From: Chitinivibrionales bacterium
GTDB lineage: Bacteria > Fibrobacterota > Chitinivibrionia > Chitinivibrionales > WJKA01
Direction of reading: 5' to 3'
Assembly: GCA_014728215.1 (NCBI GenBank)
Contig: WJLZ01000068.1
Span: forward strand, 1 to 64,000
Length of the DNA: 64,000 nucleotides
Positions 52,742-62,378 of the stretch are shown in pieces. Numbering within the stretch: the first letter of the stretch is position 1; every line of letters begins with the position of its first letter. The translations under genes and the position numbers were made by a program. The notes beneath the pieces are model-generated. The model made no database searches and was not told the DNA's origin. It saw nothing but the letters and a program-made list of their open reading frames with translations.

Positions 52742-54094
52742 ATGGAAAAAGCTTATTTACGCACCTTTGGAAAAAAGCCCGAAAAGCAGTATCCGATCGA
52801 TCAAGTGCGATATAAGGATGATGAAGGGACTCTGCTTGAGGTAGTCAATCCTCTTCCTCAGTATACCCCCAAGGAGATAGAGGAACTCAAGACACTGTTC
52901 AGCCTTCGTTTAATTTCGAGGAATCCGGTCGATCGCAGCGGAGTCTGGCGCTACCGGGAGTTTCTACCGGCATTCAGGCCTTTCGATAATATTGTGACCA
53001 TGTGGGAAGGCAATACACCGATTTATTCTCTTCCTTTATGTGCAGAATATACCGGTATGGATAAACTTCATGCAAAGCATCAGGGAAGCAATCCCACCGG
53101 ATCGTTTAAAGACAACGGGATGACCACTGCGATCACGATGGCGAGAAAATTAGGAGCCCGCATGGTTGCCTGTGCATCGACAGGAAATACCTCCGCATCA
53201 ATGGCGGCCTATGCAGCCCGGGCTCGTATGAAGAGTATTGTTTTTATTCCCGAAGGCCAGATTGCCTATGGTAAATTGTCGCAGGCCCTCGATTATGGAT
53301 CGATGACAATCCAGATCAACGGTGATTTTGATGCTGCCATGCATGTTGTTCAGGAGGTGTGCGATAAAGGCGGTATTTATCTTCTCAATTCGATAAACCC
53401 CTTTCGCATCGAAGGACAGAAAACAATAATGATCGAATTATTCCATCAGCTCGGATGGACCATGCCCGACTGGATTATTGTTCCGGGCGGAAATCTCGGG
53501 AATTCCAGCTCTTTCGGCAAGGCCTTTGATGAGTTGAAGGCGTGTGGATTTATCGATAAAATACCCCGTGTTGCAGTTATCCAGGCTCAGGGAGCGAATC
53601 CCCTTTATAAAAGCTTTTCTACGGGCGAAAGAACGCTGGCCCCGGTTCAGGCACAAACCAGGGCTACGGCAATAAAGATCGGTAACCCGGTCAGTTTCGA
53701 AAAGGCCTGGTATGCGGTTGATTATTCAAGCGGTATTGTCGAGGAAGTGACGGAAGAAGAAATTGCCGTTGCCAAAAGCAGGATCGGCGCCGACGGTATC
53801 GGGTCCGAACCCGCATCGGCTACGACGGTTGCCGGATGCAAGAAGCTTGTCGAAAAGGGAATAGTCGATAAGTCCGAAAAAGCTGTCTGTATTCTGACCG
53901 GTCATTTATTAAAAGATCCCGATTACAGTGTAGAATTTCACAAAGATGAGCTCTATCTTGATGCGGTAAGGAAAACAACCGTTGAGGGTAAGCAGAAAAT
54001 CGATACCCACGGGTACAGTAATAAACCTGTTCAACTGCCGGCCGATGCAGATGTACTTCTTGACTTCATCGAAAAACATCAGAAATCTTCATAA
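52742..54094 (+). CDS. thrC: Threonine synthase
   Basis: A 450-residue PLP enzyme converting O-phosphohomoserine to threonine. The PLP lysine is Lys123 in NPTGSFKDNG, and ACASTGNTSASMAAY and the glycine-rich GGNLGNSS phosphate loop are present. The unusual long N-terminal part (about 1-90) is shared with thrC1-type enzymes of other FCB bacteria. It sits between hom and the phosphoglycerate-mutase-like gene, which supports phosphohomoserine as its substrate. Confidence 0.93.
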   Translation: MEKAYLRTFGKKPEKQYPIDQVRYKDDEGTLLEVVNPLPQYTPKEIEELKTLFSLRLISRNPVDRSGVWRYREFLPAFRPFDNIVTMWEGNTPIYSLPLCAEYTGMDKLHAKHQGSNPTGSFKDNGMTTAITMARKLGARMVACASTGNTSASMAAYAARARMKSIVFIPEGQIAYGKLSQALDYGSMTIQINGDFDAAMHVVQEVCDKGGIYLLNSINPFRIEGQKTIMIELFHQLGWTMPDWIIVPGGNLGNSSSFGKAFDELKACGFIDKIPRVAVIQAQGANPLYKSFSTGERTLAPVQAQTRATAIKIGNPVSFEKAWYAVDYSSGIVEEVTEEEIAVAKSRIGADGIGSEPASATTVAGCKKLVEKGIVDKSEKAVCILTGHLLKDPDYSVEFHKDELYLDAVRKTTVEGKQKIDTHGYSNKPVQLPADADVLLDFIEKHQKSS

Positions 54095-54150
54095 TTTAAA
54101 ATTCCTATAAATCCGCGCAGCAGGGAATGCGTAATGCGTAAGGAACGCCT

Positions 54151-55341
54151 ATGAAATATGCACTTTTAATTGGCGACGGAATGGCGGATTTTCCCCAGAA
54201 ATCGCTGGATAACAAAACTCCTCTTGAGTATGCCCTTACACCTCACATGGATGCCTGTGCCCATGATGGAATTGTTGGAAAAGTGCAGACGGTTCCTTCC
54301 GGAATGCCGCCGGGCAGTGATGTTGCCAATATGTCGCTCATGGGGTATGATCCCCAGCAGTATTACGACGGTCGTGCACCGATTGAAGCTGCGAGCATGG
54401 GAGTGGATCTCAGGCAGGGAGACAAGGCGTTCCGCTGTAACCTGGTCAACCTCGACTCGAAAAACATGGTCGATTATTCATCCGGTCATATTGAAACCGA
54501 TGATGCTCATGCAATAATCGGCGAACTTAAAGAATCGCTTGATTCCGATTCGGTCTGCTTTCATCCGGGTGTCAGTTACCGTCATCTTGCTGTTGTAAGC
54601 GATTTTCCCGAAGGCGATCTGAAGTGTACACCACCTCATGATATTTCCGGACGGGAGTATAAACCATTTTTACCTCAGGGCACGGGACAAGAGCGGGTCC
54701 TGGATCTTTTTTACCAGGCCAGAGATATACTGGCCCGTTCTCCGGTAAACAAAAAAAGGATAAGCCGGGGAAAATGTCCGGTGACCGATATATGGTTGTG
54801 GGGACAGGGATCTGCAATTGCACTTCCCACTCTCGCAGAACGGTATTCCCTCTCAGGATCAGTTGTTTCGGCCGTCGACCTGGTAAAAGGATTGGGAGTT
54901 CTGGCCGGTCTTACGGTTTGTAACGTTCCGGGGGCTACCGGCTACCTCGATACTAATTATGCAGGAAAAGTGAGTGCCGCGGCAACAGCGCTCGAAACTC
55001 AGGATTTTGTGTATCTCCATGTTGAAGCACCCGATGAGACGTCCCATGAAGGGTCCCTGGAGAAAAAGATTACCGCTATTGAAGCATTCGACCGGAATGT
55101 GGTGGGAGAGATAAGGAAACTGAAAGATCAGATGAAAGATTTGCGAATATGTGTTCTTCCCGACCACGCTACCCCTGTATCAATGAAAACCCATCATGAC
55201 ATGCCGGTACCCTATGCAATGTGCGGAACGCATATCGCCGCCAACCATGCTCAAACCTATTGTGAGAAATCCGCCCATGATTCGGAAATAGTAAGTGGGG
55301 TGGAACTTTTTGATCGATTTATCAAGGGGAACTTTGATTAA
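54151..55341 (+). CDS. Cofactor-independent phosphoglycerate-mutase family protein, probable homoserine kinase
   Basis: A 396-residue alkaline-phosphatase-superfamily protein: it opens with LLIGDGMADFP (metal Asp9), has PGSDVANMSLMGYDP and PDETSHEG, and ends with LPDHATP. The family (ApgM-like) includes members proposed as homoserine kinases from their place beside hom and thrC; here no classical thrB is present between hom and thrC, and the gene follows thrC. Phosphoglycerate mutase activity is the alternative. The reaction itself cannot be read from the sequence. Confidence 0.83.
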   Translation: MKYALLIGDGMADFPQKSLDNKTPLEYALTPHMDACAHDGIVGKVQTVPSGMPPGSDVANMSLMGYDPQQYYDGRAPIEAASMGVDLRQGDKAFRCNLVNLDSKNMVDYSSGHIETDDAHAIIGELKESLDSDSVCFHPGVSYRHLAVVSDFPEGDLKCTPPHDISGREYKPFLPQGTGQERVLDLFYQARDILARSPVNKKRISRGKCPVTDIWLWGQGSAIALPTLAERYSLSGSVVSAVDLVKGLGVLAGLTVCNVPGATGYLDTNYAGKVSAAATALETQDFVYLHVEAPDETSHEGSLEKKITAIEAFDRNVVGEIRKLKDQMKDLRICVLPDHATPVSMKTHHDMPVPYAMCGTHIAANHAQTYCEKSAHDSEIVSGVELFDRFIKGNFD

Positions 55342-55375
55342 TTCCAACTCCTGAAAACGTCGTTTGTAAGGGACC

Positions 55376-56830
55376 ATGAGAATAAAGATTTTAGAAAAAT
55401 TTGGAACACTCATTCTTGATTTCATCGCGTTTAATATTGCCTTTATTGCCTCGGTGTGGCTTCGTTACAAAAGCGGACTTTTTGCAGAACTTTACAACCC
55501 AGATGTTGATATCGTTTCATATTTTGTGCCTGTCGGACCGGTTCTGACAATATCGTTCGGGTGGATAATCCTCTTCTTTTTTACCGGGTTGTACAGAGAG
55601 TGGTATAAAGAATCACGTATCGATGTCTTTTTTGCAGTGACCAAAGCGGTCATTATCGGATTGATAATCGTACTGCTCATCACCCGGGGTCATGAACTTT
55701 ACCAGTATATGAAAACCGGAAAATCGCCGGTGTTCTTTACCCATGCAACAATCGCCATCATGGTGACCTATGGGGCATGTTTTCTCTTTTTTGCTACGGC
55801 GAATCGTTTGTTAATACATTCATTTCTCAGCTGGCTGGCTGCAAAGGGAATCGGGACCAGAAAAGTCTTGATCATAGGTGCCAATGAATCGGGTTCAAAG
55901 CTGGTTCGGGAAATTAAACATTATCCCCATCTCAGAAACCGGGTCGTCGGTTTTATCGATGACGACGGTCGAAAGAAAGGGAATGCACTCGAAAATTTGC
56001 CGGTATTCGGCACCTATTCTGATATTCCTTCCGTGGTAAAAAAAGAGCAGATTCAGGGAATTATCATTTCTCATGTTTCGACTTCCGCCAACGAAATCAT
56101 GCGGGTGATAGAGTATTGTGTTGATGTCAAGGTTGATATTTACATGATTCCTTCACTTCTTGATGTTATCTCGGGGCATTTCAAGACCCACCAGATTTTC
56201 GGCGTCCCGCTTATGGTTTTGTTGCAGGATCATATGTCACCCTGGGAGGCACAGGTCAAACGGTTGATCGATATTCTGGCATCGATGCTCGTTCTCGGAT
56301 TTGGGGCACCGCTATGGGGGATGATCGCCCTTGTGATTAAATGGAATTCTCCCGGCCCGGCTCTTTACAGCCAGAAACGGGCAGGAAAGTTCGGAAAACC
56401 TTTTATGCTCTATAAGTTCCGCTCCATGTATCAGGATGCAGAATCACGATCGGGACCGCAATGGGCGGTCAAGGATGATCCGCGTATTACTCCGGTCGGT
56501 CGATTTATCAGAAAAACCCGTATCGATGAAATCCCTCAATTTATTAATGTGTTTAAAGGGGAAATGAGCCTTGTCGGTCCCCGTCCCGAACGCCCTGTTT
56601 TTATCGAGAAATTGAAAAAAGAGATCCCCTGGTATATCAGACGATTAAAGATGAGACCCGGAATTACCGGGTGGGCCCAGGTGAAACATAAATATGATGA
56701 AACTATTGAAGATGTAAAGCAGAAGGTCATGTACGATCTCTATTATTTCGAAAACATGTCCCTCATGCTGGACCTTAAAATAATGCTCAGAACCATCCTG
56801 GTCGTATTTACCGGAAAAGGTGCTCATTAA
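55376..56830 (+). CDS. Undecaprenyl-phosphate sugar phosphotransferase, second copy
   Basis: A 484-residue membrane protein. Four to five N-terminal helices, a Rossmann-like middle (VLIIGANESGSKLVREI, about 163-179) and a catalytic C-terminal domain with NSPGPALYSQKR, KFRSMYQDAE, IDEIPQFINVFKGEMSLVGPRP and MRPGITGWAQV. It starts a surface glycan on the inner membrane. It shares the layout of the enzyme at 26114, with diverged sequence, which may mean two independent glycans. It follows the Thr genes without a polysaccharide operon. Confidence 0.92.
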   Translation: MRIKILEKFGTLILDFIAFNIAFIASVWLRYKSGLFAELYNPDVDIVSYFVPVGPVLTISFGWIILFFFTGLYREWYKESRIDVFFAVTKAVIIGLIIVLLITRGHELYQYMKTGKSPVFFTHATIAIMVTYGACFLFFATANRLLIHSFLSWLAAKGIGTRKVLIIGANESGSKLVREIKHYPHLRNRVVGFIDDDGRKKGNALENLPVFGTYSDIPSVVKKEQIQGIIISHVSTSANEIMRVIEYCVDVKVDIYMIPSLLDVISGHFKTHQIFGVPLMVLLQDHMSPWEAQVKRLIDILASMLVLGFGAPLWGMIALVIKWNSPGPALYSQKRAGKFGKPFMLYKFRSMYQDAESRSGPQWAVKDDPRITPVGRFIRKTRIDEIPQFINVFKGEMSLVGPRPERPVFIEKLKKEIPWYIRRLKMRPGITGWAQVKHKYDETIEDVKQKVMYDLYYFENMSLMLDLKIMLRTILVVFTGKGAH

Positions 56831-57027
56831 GCCGATTTATTGTAAAGACCTTTCCTCCTGCATGCTTTTAAAATTAAAATAAGCCTTTAAACATTTGTTT
56901 CTCAAAACATAACAGGTATACAAAGTATCAGTTAGAGATGCATACCTGATTATTCATCCGCTAAAAATGATTAAATAAAGCAATTCTGTGTCGCAAATCA
57001 GGATTTAATTGTCATAGCGAAAATCTA

Positions 57028-57056
57028 TTGAATAATGGAAAAAAAAGGAGTATAAT
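57028..57056 (+). promoter_or_regulatory. Sigma-70-type promoter of the HDOD/HD-GYP pair
   Basis: TTGAAT and TATAAT are exactly 17 bp apart, with transcription expected near 57063, about 50 bases before the HDOD protein ATG. An inverted repeat CAGGTAT/ATACCTG (56913-56948) lies upstream. The 56831-57027 stretch holds no gene I can see. Confidence 0.75.
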
Positions 57057-57109
57057 ACAAAAACGGATTAGCTCGCTAAAAAAATGTTCGGGCAGTAGCT
57101 TTTTCTTAT

Positions 57110-58942
57110 ATGGAGTTCCCCATGGTCATCATGATGCTCACCACCGAAAATGAGCGTGAAGAGCAGATTCTTACAATGGCGTTTCGCCAGCGAGGTGTCG
57201 ATGTTATATTATTCCGACCAGATTACAAAAATTACATCAAAATGCTCCAGTTTTTACCTGATATCCTGATTGTCGAATTTCCCAGACTTCACACCGACCA
57301 AGGTCACTTTGTAAAGCTTTTGCGGCAACATAAAAAAACCCGTAAGGTACCGATTATCGCCTATGGAGACAGAGCCGATACTCCTGTCAGGCAGGGCATT
57401 TTAAAAAAGGGAGTAAATGAATATCTCGAACGACCCTTGAAATTTTCGGTGCTCCTTAATACGATTGACACAAAATTGAAACTTATTAATAAGTCTTTGA
57501 AAGATGATGAGAATAAAGAAGAAAATGCGAATGCGATGGATGATACGTCGGCTTTGCGGGATACCGATACATTGCCGACAAAAAAGATACAGATAATGGT
57601 ACATCATGTCGCCGGGTTGCTTGCATTTCCTTTCACCGTAGCAAAGGTGCTGAAACTTGCCGATGATCCAAAGGCGGGTGCCGTTGATCTCGGGAAGGTA
57701 ATCAATTCGGATCCGATAATTTCTGCAAACATTCTGAAAGTCTCAAACAGTGTCTTTTTTGCCTCTTCCAACCGTCGAATCAGCTCGATAAAAGATGCCG
57801 TAGTCCGAATCGGGTTCAGAGAAACCAAGCGGATCGTGATGGGGATGGCGGTAATGGATCTGGTCGAAAAAGAAAATAGAAATTACGGCTTTGACAGGAT
57901 AAACTTCTGGTACCATTCACTTGCCTGCGCTGTTTTCGCAGAAGCGTTTGCCAAACGAATGGGGGGTATCTCCACCGAGGAAGCTTTTTTATCGGGACTT
58001 CTCCATGATCTCGGTATTCTGATCATGGATGAATTTTTTTCCGATATTTTTGCTGAAATACTCGAAAAAACAGCGGAGGAAGGCTGTCAGTATATTGCCA
58101 AGGAGACCGCATTTTTGGGAATTAATCACAACGATGTGATAAAAGAACTGTTCGCCAAGTGGAGAATGCCCGAGCAGATTACCGAAGCTGTGGTTAAACA
58201 TACCGGCTATCGTTCTTTGGAAGGCAAACTTGATACGGCCGGGCAAAAACTGTCCCTTTGCGTGGGTATGGGTAATGTGCTGGCAAAATTGATGCATCTT
58301 GGTAGTGAAGCCGATCAGTTTATCAGGCCAATACCCAATTGGGCTTTCCGGGCGGTGAAAATGCAGGCCGGGATTACCAAAGATTTTATAGAAAATGTTT
58401 ATCGGGATATTAATCTGTTCCGCCAGTTTCTTAAGCTTGAGGAGCGGGATTTTTTACGGCAAGGACAGGGAATTGAAGGTGCCGAGGAAAGAGCCGTGGG
58501 AATTGTAAATGCAGCAAAGGAGATTATGATTCCGCCAGCGCTTTATCTGCAAAAAGAGGGTATGAATGTTAAATGGGTTAAATCCCTGGAAAAAATTCAT
58601 GAATTTGATGGTAAACTCGATTTAGTTCTGATCTGGGCCGATGAAAATGTCACCCCTGAAAAGATCGACCAATATACAGGAATAATCAAAAAAGGCGATG
58701 CGCAAAATCAACCGGAATTTGCTCCCCTGCTGATCTGTATTGATACACATTCATCACTTCCAGATCATGATGCGGTGAAAAAGTGTTCATTTATGGATCA
58801 AAGCTGTGATCTCCGCCATCTCGACCGAATTATCATGGAGATCTTAATGGGGAAGGTGATTGAATTCGTGCCCTTTGATTCGGAAGCGATCAGGACGGAT
58901 ACCGGGTCTGAAGATATATCGGAAATTGAGGCTGAAGTTTAA
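57110..58942 (+). CDS. Receiver-like plus HDOD domain signalling protein
   Basis: A 610-residue cytoplasmic protein. The N-terminal receiver-like domain (about 5-125) has Glu56 where a receiver has its phospho-accepting Asp (ILIVEFPRL), so it is probably not phosphorylated. A linker leads to an HDOD domain (about 160-380) containing SNSVFFASSNRRISSIKDAVVRIG, SGLLHDLGIL and FAKWRMPEQI. A diverged region of about 200 residues follows. HDOD proteins control motility or second-messenger output without a known catalytic act. It abuts the HD-GYP gene (stop at 58942, ATG at 58943). Confidence 0.88.
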   Translation: MEFPMVIMMLTTENEREEQILTMAFRQRGVDVILFRPDYKNYIKMLQFLPDILIVEFPRLHTDQGHFVKLLRQHKKTRKVPIIAYGDRADTPVRQGILKKGVNEYLERPLKFSVLLNTIDTKLKLINKSLKDDENKEENANAMDDTSALRDTDTLPTKKIQIMVHHVAGLLAFPFTVAKVLKLADDPKAGAVDLGKVINSDPIISANILKVSNSVFFASSNRRISSIKDAVVRIGFRETKRIVMGMAVMDLVEKENRNYGFDRINFWYHSLACAVFAEAFAKRMGGISTEEAFLSGLLHDLGILIMDEFFSDIFAEILEKTAEEGCQYIAKETAFLGINHNDVIKELFAKWRMPEQITEAVVKHTGYRSLEGKLDTAGQKLSLCVGMGNVLAKLMHLGSEADQFIRPIPNWAFRAVKMQAGITKDFIENVYRDINLFRQFLKLEERDFLRQGQGIEGAEERAVGIVNAAKEIMIPPALYLQKEGMNVKWVKSLEKIHEFDGKLDLVLIWADENVTPEKIDQYTGIIKKGDAQNQPEFAPLLICIDTHSSLPDHDAVKKCSFMDQSCDLRHLDRIIMEILMGKVIEFVPFDSEAIRTDTGSEDISEIEAEV

Positions 58943-60328
58943 ATGGGAACGACCACGAAGAAAATTTCTCTTGAGAGCATAGAGCCGGGTGCTGTTGCAA
59001 CTCAGGAATATCTTTCGGAAAAAGGAGAACTTCTTATTGCCAAGGGTATGGTGATAACCGAGCGTCATCTTGATATCCTGAGGCGGCGTAATATTTTCGA
59101 AGTCTTCCTGAAACTATCGAGTGAAGAAGAAGAGCTTCAACATATCATTTCCCGGCAGTTTGATGCTGTTGATGATTTTGAACTGGAGCCGGAAAAACAG
59201 ACTGAAGCGCCACCTCCTGAAAAATCGCCGGTAGTGAGTAATATCAAAGAGGGCAGAATAGGACTCGAACAACTAAAAAAAAGTGAAATCACCTTTAATC
59301 TTGACAAGCGCATCAAGTCGCAAGGCACGGCCGACAGGCCCTTCGGCCGTGCACTGGCCGATAAGGCCACGCAGATCTCGGTAGCGGAACGGACTGAAGA
59401 ATACAAAGAGCGTGTGGCAAATCAGTATGAGGAAGCGTTAAGCGAAACAACCGAACTTCTCAACAGGTGTGCACAGGGAGGGGATGTCAATGCACAGGAG
59501 GTTCGCTCTACTGTATCACGATTTGTGAAACTGTTTGTCACCGATAAAAATATACTTCTCAATATTTCGGGTATAAAACATAAAGGGAAGGATTATCTCT
59601 ACAGTCACTCGTTGAATGTCTGTCTTTTGTCTGTCAATATTGCTGCGGCATGCGGATATAACGAATTCCAGGTCATGGAAATCGGCATGGGCGCTATTCT
59701 TCATGATGTCGGTATGCTGCTGTTGCCGGAAAAAATACGGATTCAGGAAAAAAAACTCACCGAAGATGAATGGTTTGAGGTCCAGAAGCATCCCATTCTG
59801 GGGCTTCATTTAATGGAAAAAATAAAAGGGCTGCCGGAATCGGTGCCCATTATTTCCTATCAGAGTCATGAGCGGGTAAATGCACGGGGCTATCCCAAGC
59901 AGCGGGGGACCCGTCTAATTCACCGGTTTGCAAAGCTTGTTCAGGTCGCCGATGTTTATGAAGCGATGTCGTCTCCCCGAAGCTATCGACGGCCGCTGAT
60001 TCCCTACAAGGCTATGGAAAACATCATAAAAATGACCAAAAGAAATCTTGTTTCAAGCGAGTATACCAAGGCCTTTCTGCAATATGCATCGCTGTTTCCG
60101 GTTGGTAGTCTTGTCCAGCTCAACGACGACCGGATTGCAAAGGTAATCGATACAAATAAAGACTCCTTTGCCAAACCGGTAGTCAGTGTTCTTACTGATA
60201 AATCCGGGACCCCCTATAGCAAAGAAAAGATTACTCAAATCGATTTACATAAAGATTCGAGTGTACAGATAGTCAAAGCCCTGCCAAATGACTGTATGAA
60301 TGCAGTCGGCATTATGGATGGCTTTTAG
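58943..60328 (+). CDS. HD-GYP domain protein (c-di-GMP phosphodiesterase type)
   Basis: A 461-residue protein. A helical N-terminal part (about 1-190) precedes the HD-GYP domain: HD pair His254/Asp255 in GAILHDVG, HPILG, then SHERVNARGYP with Gly316-Tyr317-Pro318. Catalytic members hydrolyse c-di-GMP; the first of the two His in the usual HHE motif is Ser here, so activity should be checked. It is coupled to the HDOD protein, which suggests a joint signalling role. Confidence 0.9.
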   Translation: MGTTTKKISLESIEPGAVATQEYLSEKGELLIAKGMVITERHLDILRRRNIFEVFLKLSSEEEELQHIISRQFDAVDDFELEPEKQTEAPPPEKSPVVSNIKEGRIGLEQLKKSEITFNLDKRIKSQGTADRPFGRALADKATQISVAERTEEYKERVANQYEEALSETTELLNRCAQGGDVNAQEVRSTVSRFVKLFVTDKNILLNISGIKHKGKDYLYSHSLNVCLLSVNIAAACGYNEFQVMEIGMGAILHDVGMLLLPEKIRIQEKKLTEDEWFEVQKHPILGLHLMEKIKGLPESVPIISYQSHERVNARGYPKQRGTRLIHRFAKLVQVADVYEAMSSPRSYRRPLIPYKAMENIIKMTKRNLVSSEYTKAFLQYASLFPVGSLVQLNDDRIAKVIDTNKDSFAKPVVSVLTDKSGTPYSKEKITQIDLHKDSSVQIVKALPNDCMNAVGIMDGF

Positions 60329-60357
60329 ACGAATTGCGCGGCAAGGTCGCGTATCGA

Positions 60358-61473
60358 TCAACTCAGATGGTCAAGCACAATGCGCAGCATTCGTCTGACC
60401 GGTTCTGCAGCACCCCAGAGTAGCTGATCACCAACACTAAAAGCAGAGATAAACTGAGGCCCTAAATTCATTTTCCTGATCCGGCCGATAGGAACACTCA
60501 GGGTGCCGGTCACCGCTGCCGGGGTTAACTCCTTAAGTGAGACCTCTTTTTCGTTCGGGACCACTTTTACCCAGTCATTTGATTGCCCGATAATATTCTG
60601 GATTTCATCAACGGGAATATCTTTGTTGAGTTTGATAGTCAAACCCTGACTATGACAGCGCATCGAGCTGATACGAACACAGATTCCGTCCACAGGAATC
60701 AACGGATCGCTCTGGAGAATTTTATTTGTTTCGGCATATCCTTTCCATTCTTCTCTGCTCTGCCCATTCTCCATTGGTTTGTCGATCCATGGAAGAAGGC
60801 TTGCGGCAAGGGGCTGAGTAAAGTTGTCAACCGGCAAAGAGCCGTCCCTGAGCTTTGCGGTTACCAGCGAATCATACTCGAGTGCCGAGGCTGCCGGATT
60901 ATCGAGGGCACTTTTTGATGCCTCCACCAGTGCGGCCATCTGTTTTACCAGCTCGATCATGTTTTTCGCACCGGCCCCTGAAGCCGCCTGATAGGTCATG
61001 GAGGACACCCATTCGACCAGTCCCTTCTCAAACAGCCCTGCAATCGCTATAAGCATGAGACTGACAGTACAATTACCGCCGATATAGTTTTTTATGCCCG
61101 AAGACAATCCTTTGTCGATTATTTCGCGGTTTACCGGGTCGAGAACTATGATGCTGTCGTTATCCATGCGTAATGCAGAAGCTGCATCGATCCAGTAACC
61201 TTTCCAGCCGCTTTTCCGGAGTTCGGGATAGACTTTTCTTGTATAATCACCCCCCTGACAGGTTATTATAATATCCATACCTTTGAGGATGTCGATAGAA
61301 AAAGCATCCTGAAGAGCCGGAATATCCATGCCGATATCAGGACCTTGCAGGCCGACCTGCGAAGTGGAAAAAAAGAGGGGTTCAAATCCATTGAAATCGT
61401 TTTCGGCATTCATTCGCCCCATAAGAACCGAACCAACCATGCCGCGCCAACCAATAAAACCAACCTTAAGCAC
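60358..61473 (-). CDS. asd: Aspartate-semialdehyde dehydrogenase
   Basis: A 371-residue enzyme reducing aspartyl phosphate to the semialdehyde used by Hom and diaminopimelate synthesis. The start is a GTG at 61473 behind GGGAGG; the longer frame to 61524 lacks an SD. It has the GFIGWRGMVGS coenzyme motif, active Cys135 in GGNCTVSLM and a late RCHSQGLTI catalytic-His segment. It is the gamma-proteobacterial type of the family. It converges on the HD-GYP gene. Confidence 0.93.
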   Translation of the reverse strand: MLKVGFIGWRGMVGSVLMGRMNAENDFNGFEPLFFSTSQVGLQGPDIGMDIPALQDAFSIDILKGMDIIITCQGGDYTRKVYPELRKSGWKGYWIDAASALRMDNDSIIVLDPVNREIIDKGLSSGIKNYIGGNCTVSLMLIAIAGLFEKGLVEWVSSMTYQAASGAGAKNMIELVKQMAALVEASKSALDNPAASALEYDSLVTAKLRDGSLPVDNFTQPLAASLLPWIDKPMENGQSREEWKGYAETNKILQSDPLIPVDGICVRISSMRCHSQGLTIKLNKDIPVDEIQNIIGQSNDWVKVVPNEKEVSLKELTPAAVTGTLSVPIGRIRKMNLGPQFISAFSVGDQLLWGAAEPVRRMLRIVLDHLS

Positions 61474-61588
61474 TATTACCTCCCTGAGTATGATAATTCG
61501 AAATTCGAAACAATTAGACCCCATATCTCAATGTGTCGTGAAAGGCCGTAAATGCTTCGTAACTCGAGTAAAAACATGTTTTTATCCC

Positions 61589-61622
61589 AAAAAAAAGACT
61601 ACTCCACCATCGTGAAGTAGTC
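61589..61622 (-). terminator. Rho-independent terminator on the minus strand
   Basis: A seven-base stem (read on the minus strand GACTACT with AGTAGTC) around a 12-base loop leads into eight consecutive T's. It lies between the flotillin-operon unknown and asd and ends the former. The remaining 61474-61802 interval has no gene that I recognise; it carries the SD of asd near 61479 and a small GTTC/GAAC inverted repeat near 61686. Confidence 0.85.
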
Positions 61623-61802
61623 ACCATTGACCAGAATAAAATAATATATTGTAGTATTTATTTCATAGCATATTAAAATATGTTCTCGCCGAACATCACG
61701 TTAGTGACAGGGCCACAAAACCGGGCGGGTACTGCTAACTCATGATGTCGGAATGGAACAATCAGATAAATTATCTTCTGCTACAAAAACATACGGTGTC
61801 GC

Positions 61803-62345
61803 TTATTTCCTCAGCCCCACTGGCGGAGCGAGTATTTCGGAAAGAACAACAGCGTCGCGGAGTTTTTCCGGTGATAGCTCCAGGGGATATTCTTTTGTTT
61901 TTTTCTGCCCTGGCTCTTTTGCGGCAAGGCTGGGCCTGGGTTTCGCAGGTCTTTGAGATTTCTTTTCGATCGCTGTCTTTTTGTGTTCAGTCCTTGGCGT
62001 CGGAGCCTTTTCCTTTGCAACCTGTTTTTCCTGCTGCCGGCGGAGCACTTCAGGTTTTTCTGCTCCCGATGAAGGCAAGTCCTTTTTTATTGCATCGCTT
62101 ATATCATTAAAGAACCCTTTAAGGTCATCTTTGACCGATGATACCGGGCCCTGAAAAAGCTGCCGGTCGGGTTTTTGTTCCTGAGGCGATTGAGGATTTG
62201 CCGGTCCGGCGGGTTTCCTGGATTTTTCCATTTGCTCAAATTCTTTTTCGGCCTGTTGTTCCTTTTTGCGTGCCTGGGCACGGGCAAAAAACCAGATAAT
62301 TAGAAATATTATCGGGATAAGCTGTCGAATAAAATCAAAATCCAT
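61803..62345 (-). CDS. Membrane-anchored, low-complexity protein
   Basis: About 180 residues from the ATG at 62345, with AGCAGGAA just upstream; a longer frame starts at 62405. A single hydrophobic helix (about 5-19) precedes a charged, proline- and lysine-rich region (KKEQQAEKEFEQMEKS, then repeated KEK/PKP tracts) that is probably disordered, ending in a short conserved-looking LSPEKLRDAVVLSEILAPP. No family is recognised. It follows floA in the same direction, so it may belong to the flotillin/NfeD membrane-microdomain unit. Confidence 0.65.
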   Translation of the reverse strand: MDFDFIRQLIPIIFLIIWFFARAQARKKEQQAEKEFEQMEKSRKPAGPANPQSPQEQKPDRQLFQGPVSSVKDDLKGFFNDISDAIKKDLPSSGAEKPEVLRRQQEKQVAKEKAPTPRTEHKKTAIEKKSQRPAKPRPSLAAKEPGQKKTKEYPLELSPEKLRDAVVLSEILAPPVGLRK

Positions 62346-62378
62346 GGGTATTCCTGCTGTTAAATCTGATTGATGTAC

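Noticed and set aside
56913-56948. CAGGTAT/ATACCTG inverted repeat as a terminator of the sugar transferase gene
   Set aside because: The stem is followed by mixed bases rather than a T-run; it is noted only as a possible regulatory site.
61490-61515. Repeated TTCGAA words, also similar to a stretch near 32350
   Set aside because: Very short and AT-rich; two copies are not enough to call a repeat family.
61742-62110. A plus-strand frame opposite the membrane-anchored unknown
   Set aside because: It has no ribosome-binding site; the minus-strand frame has an SD and a TM helix.
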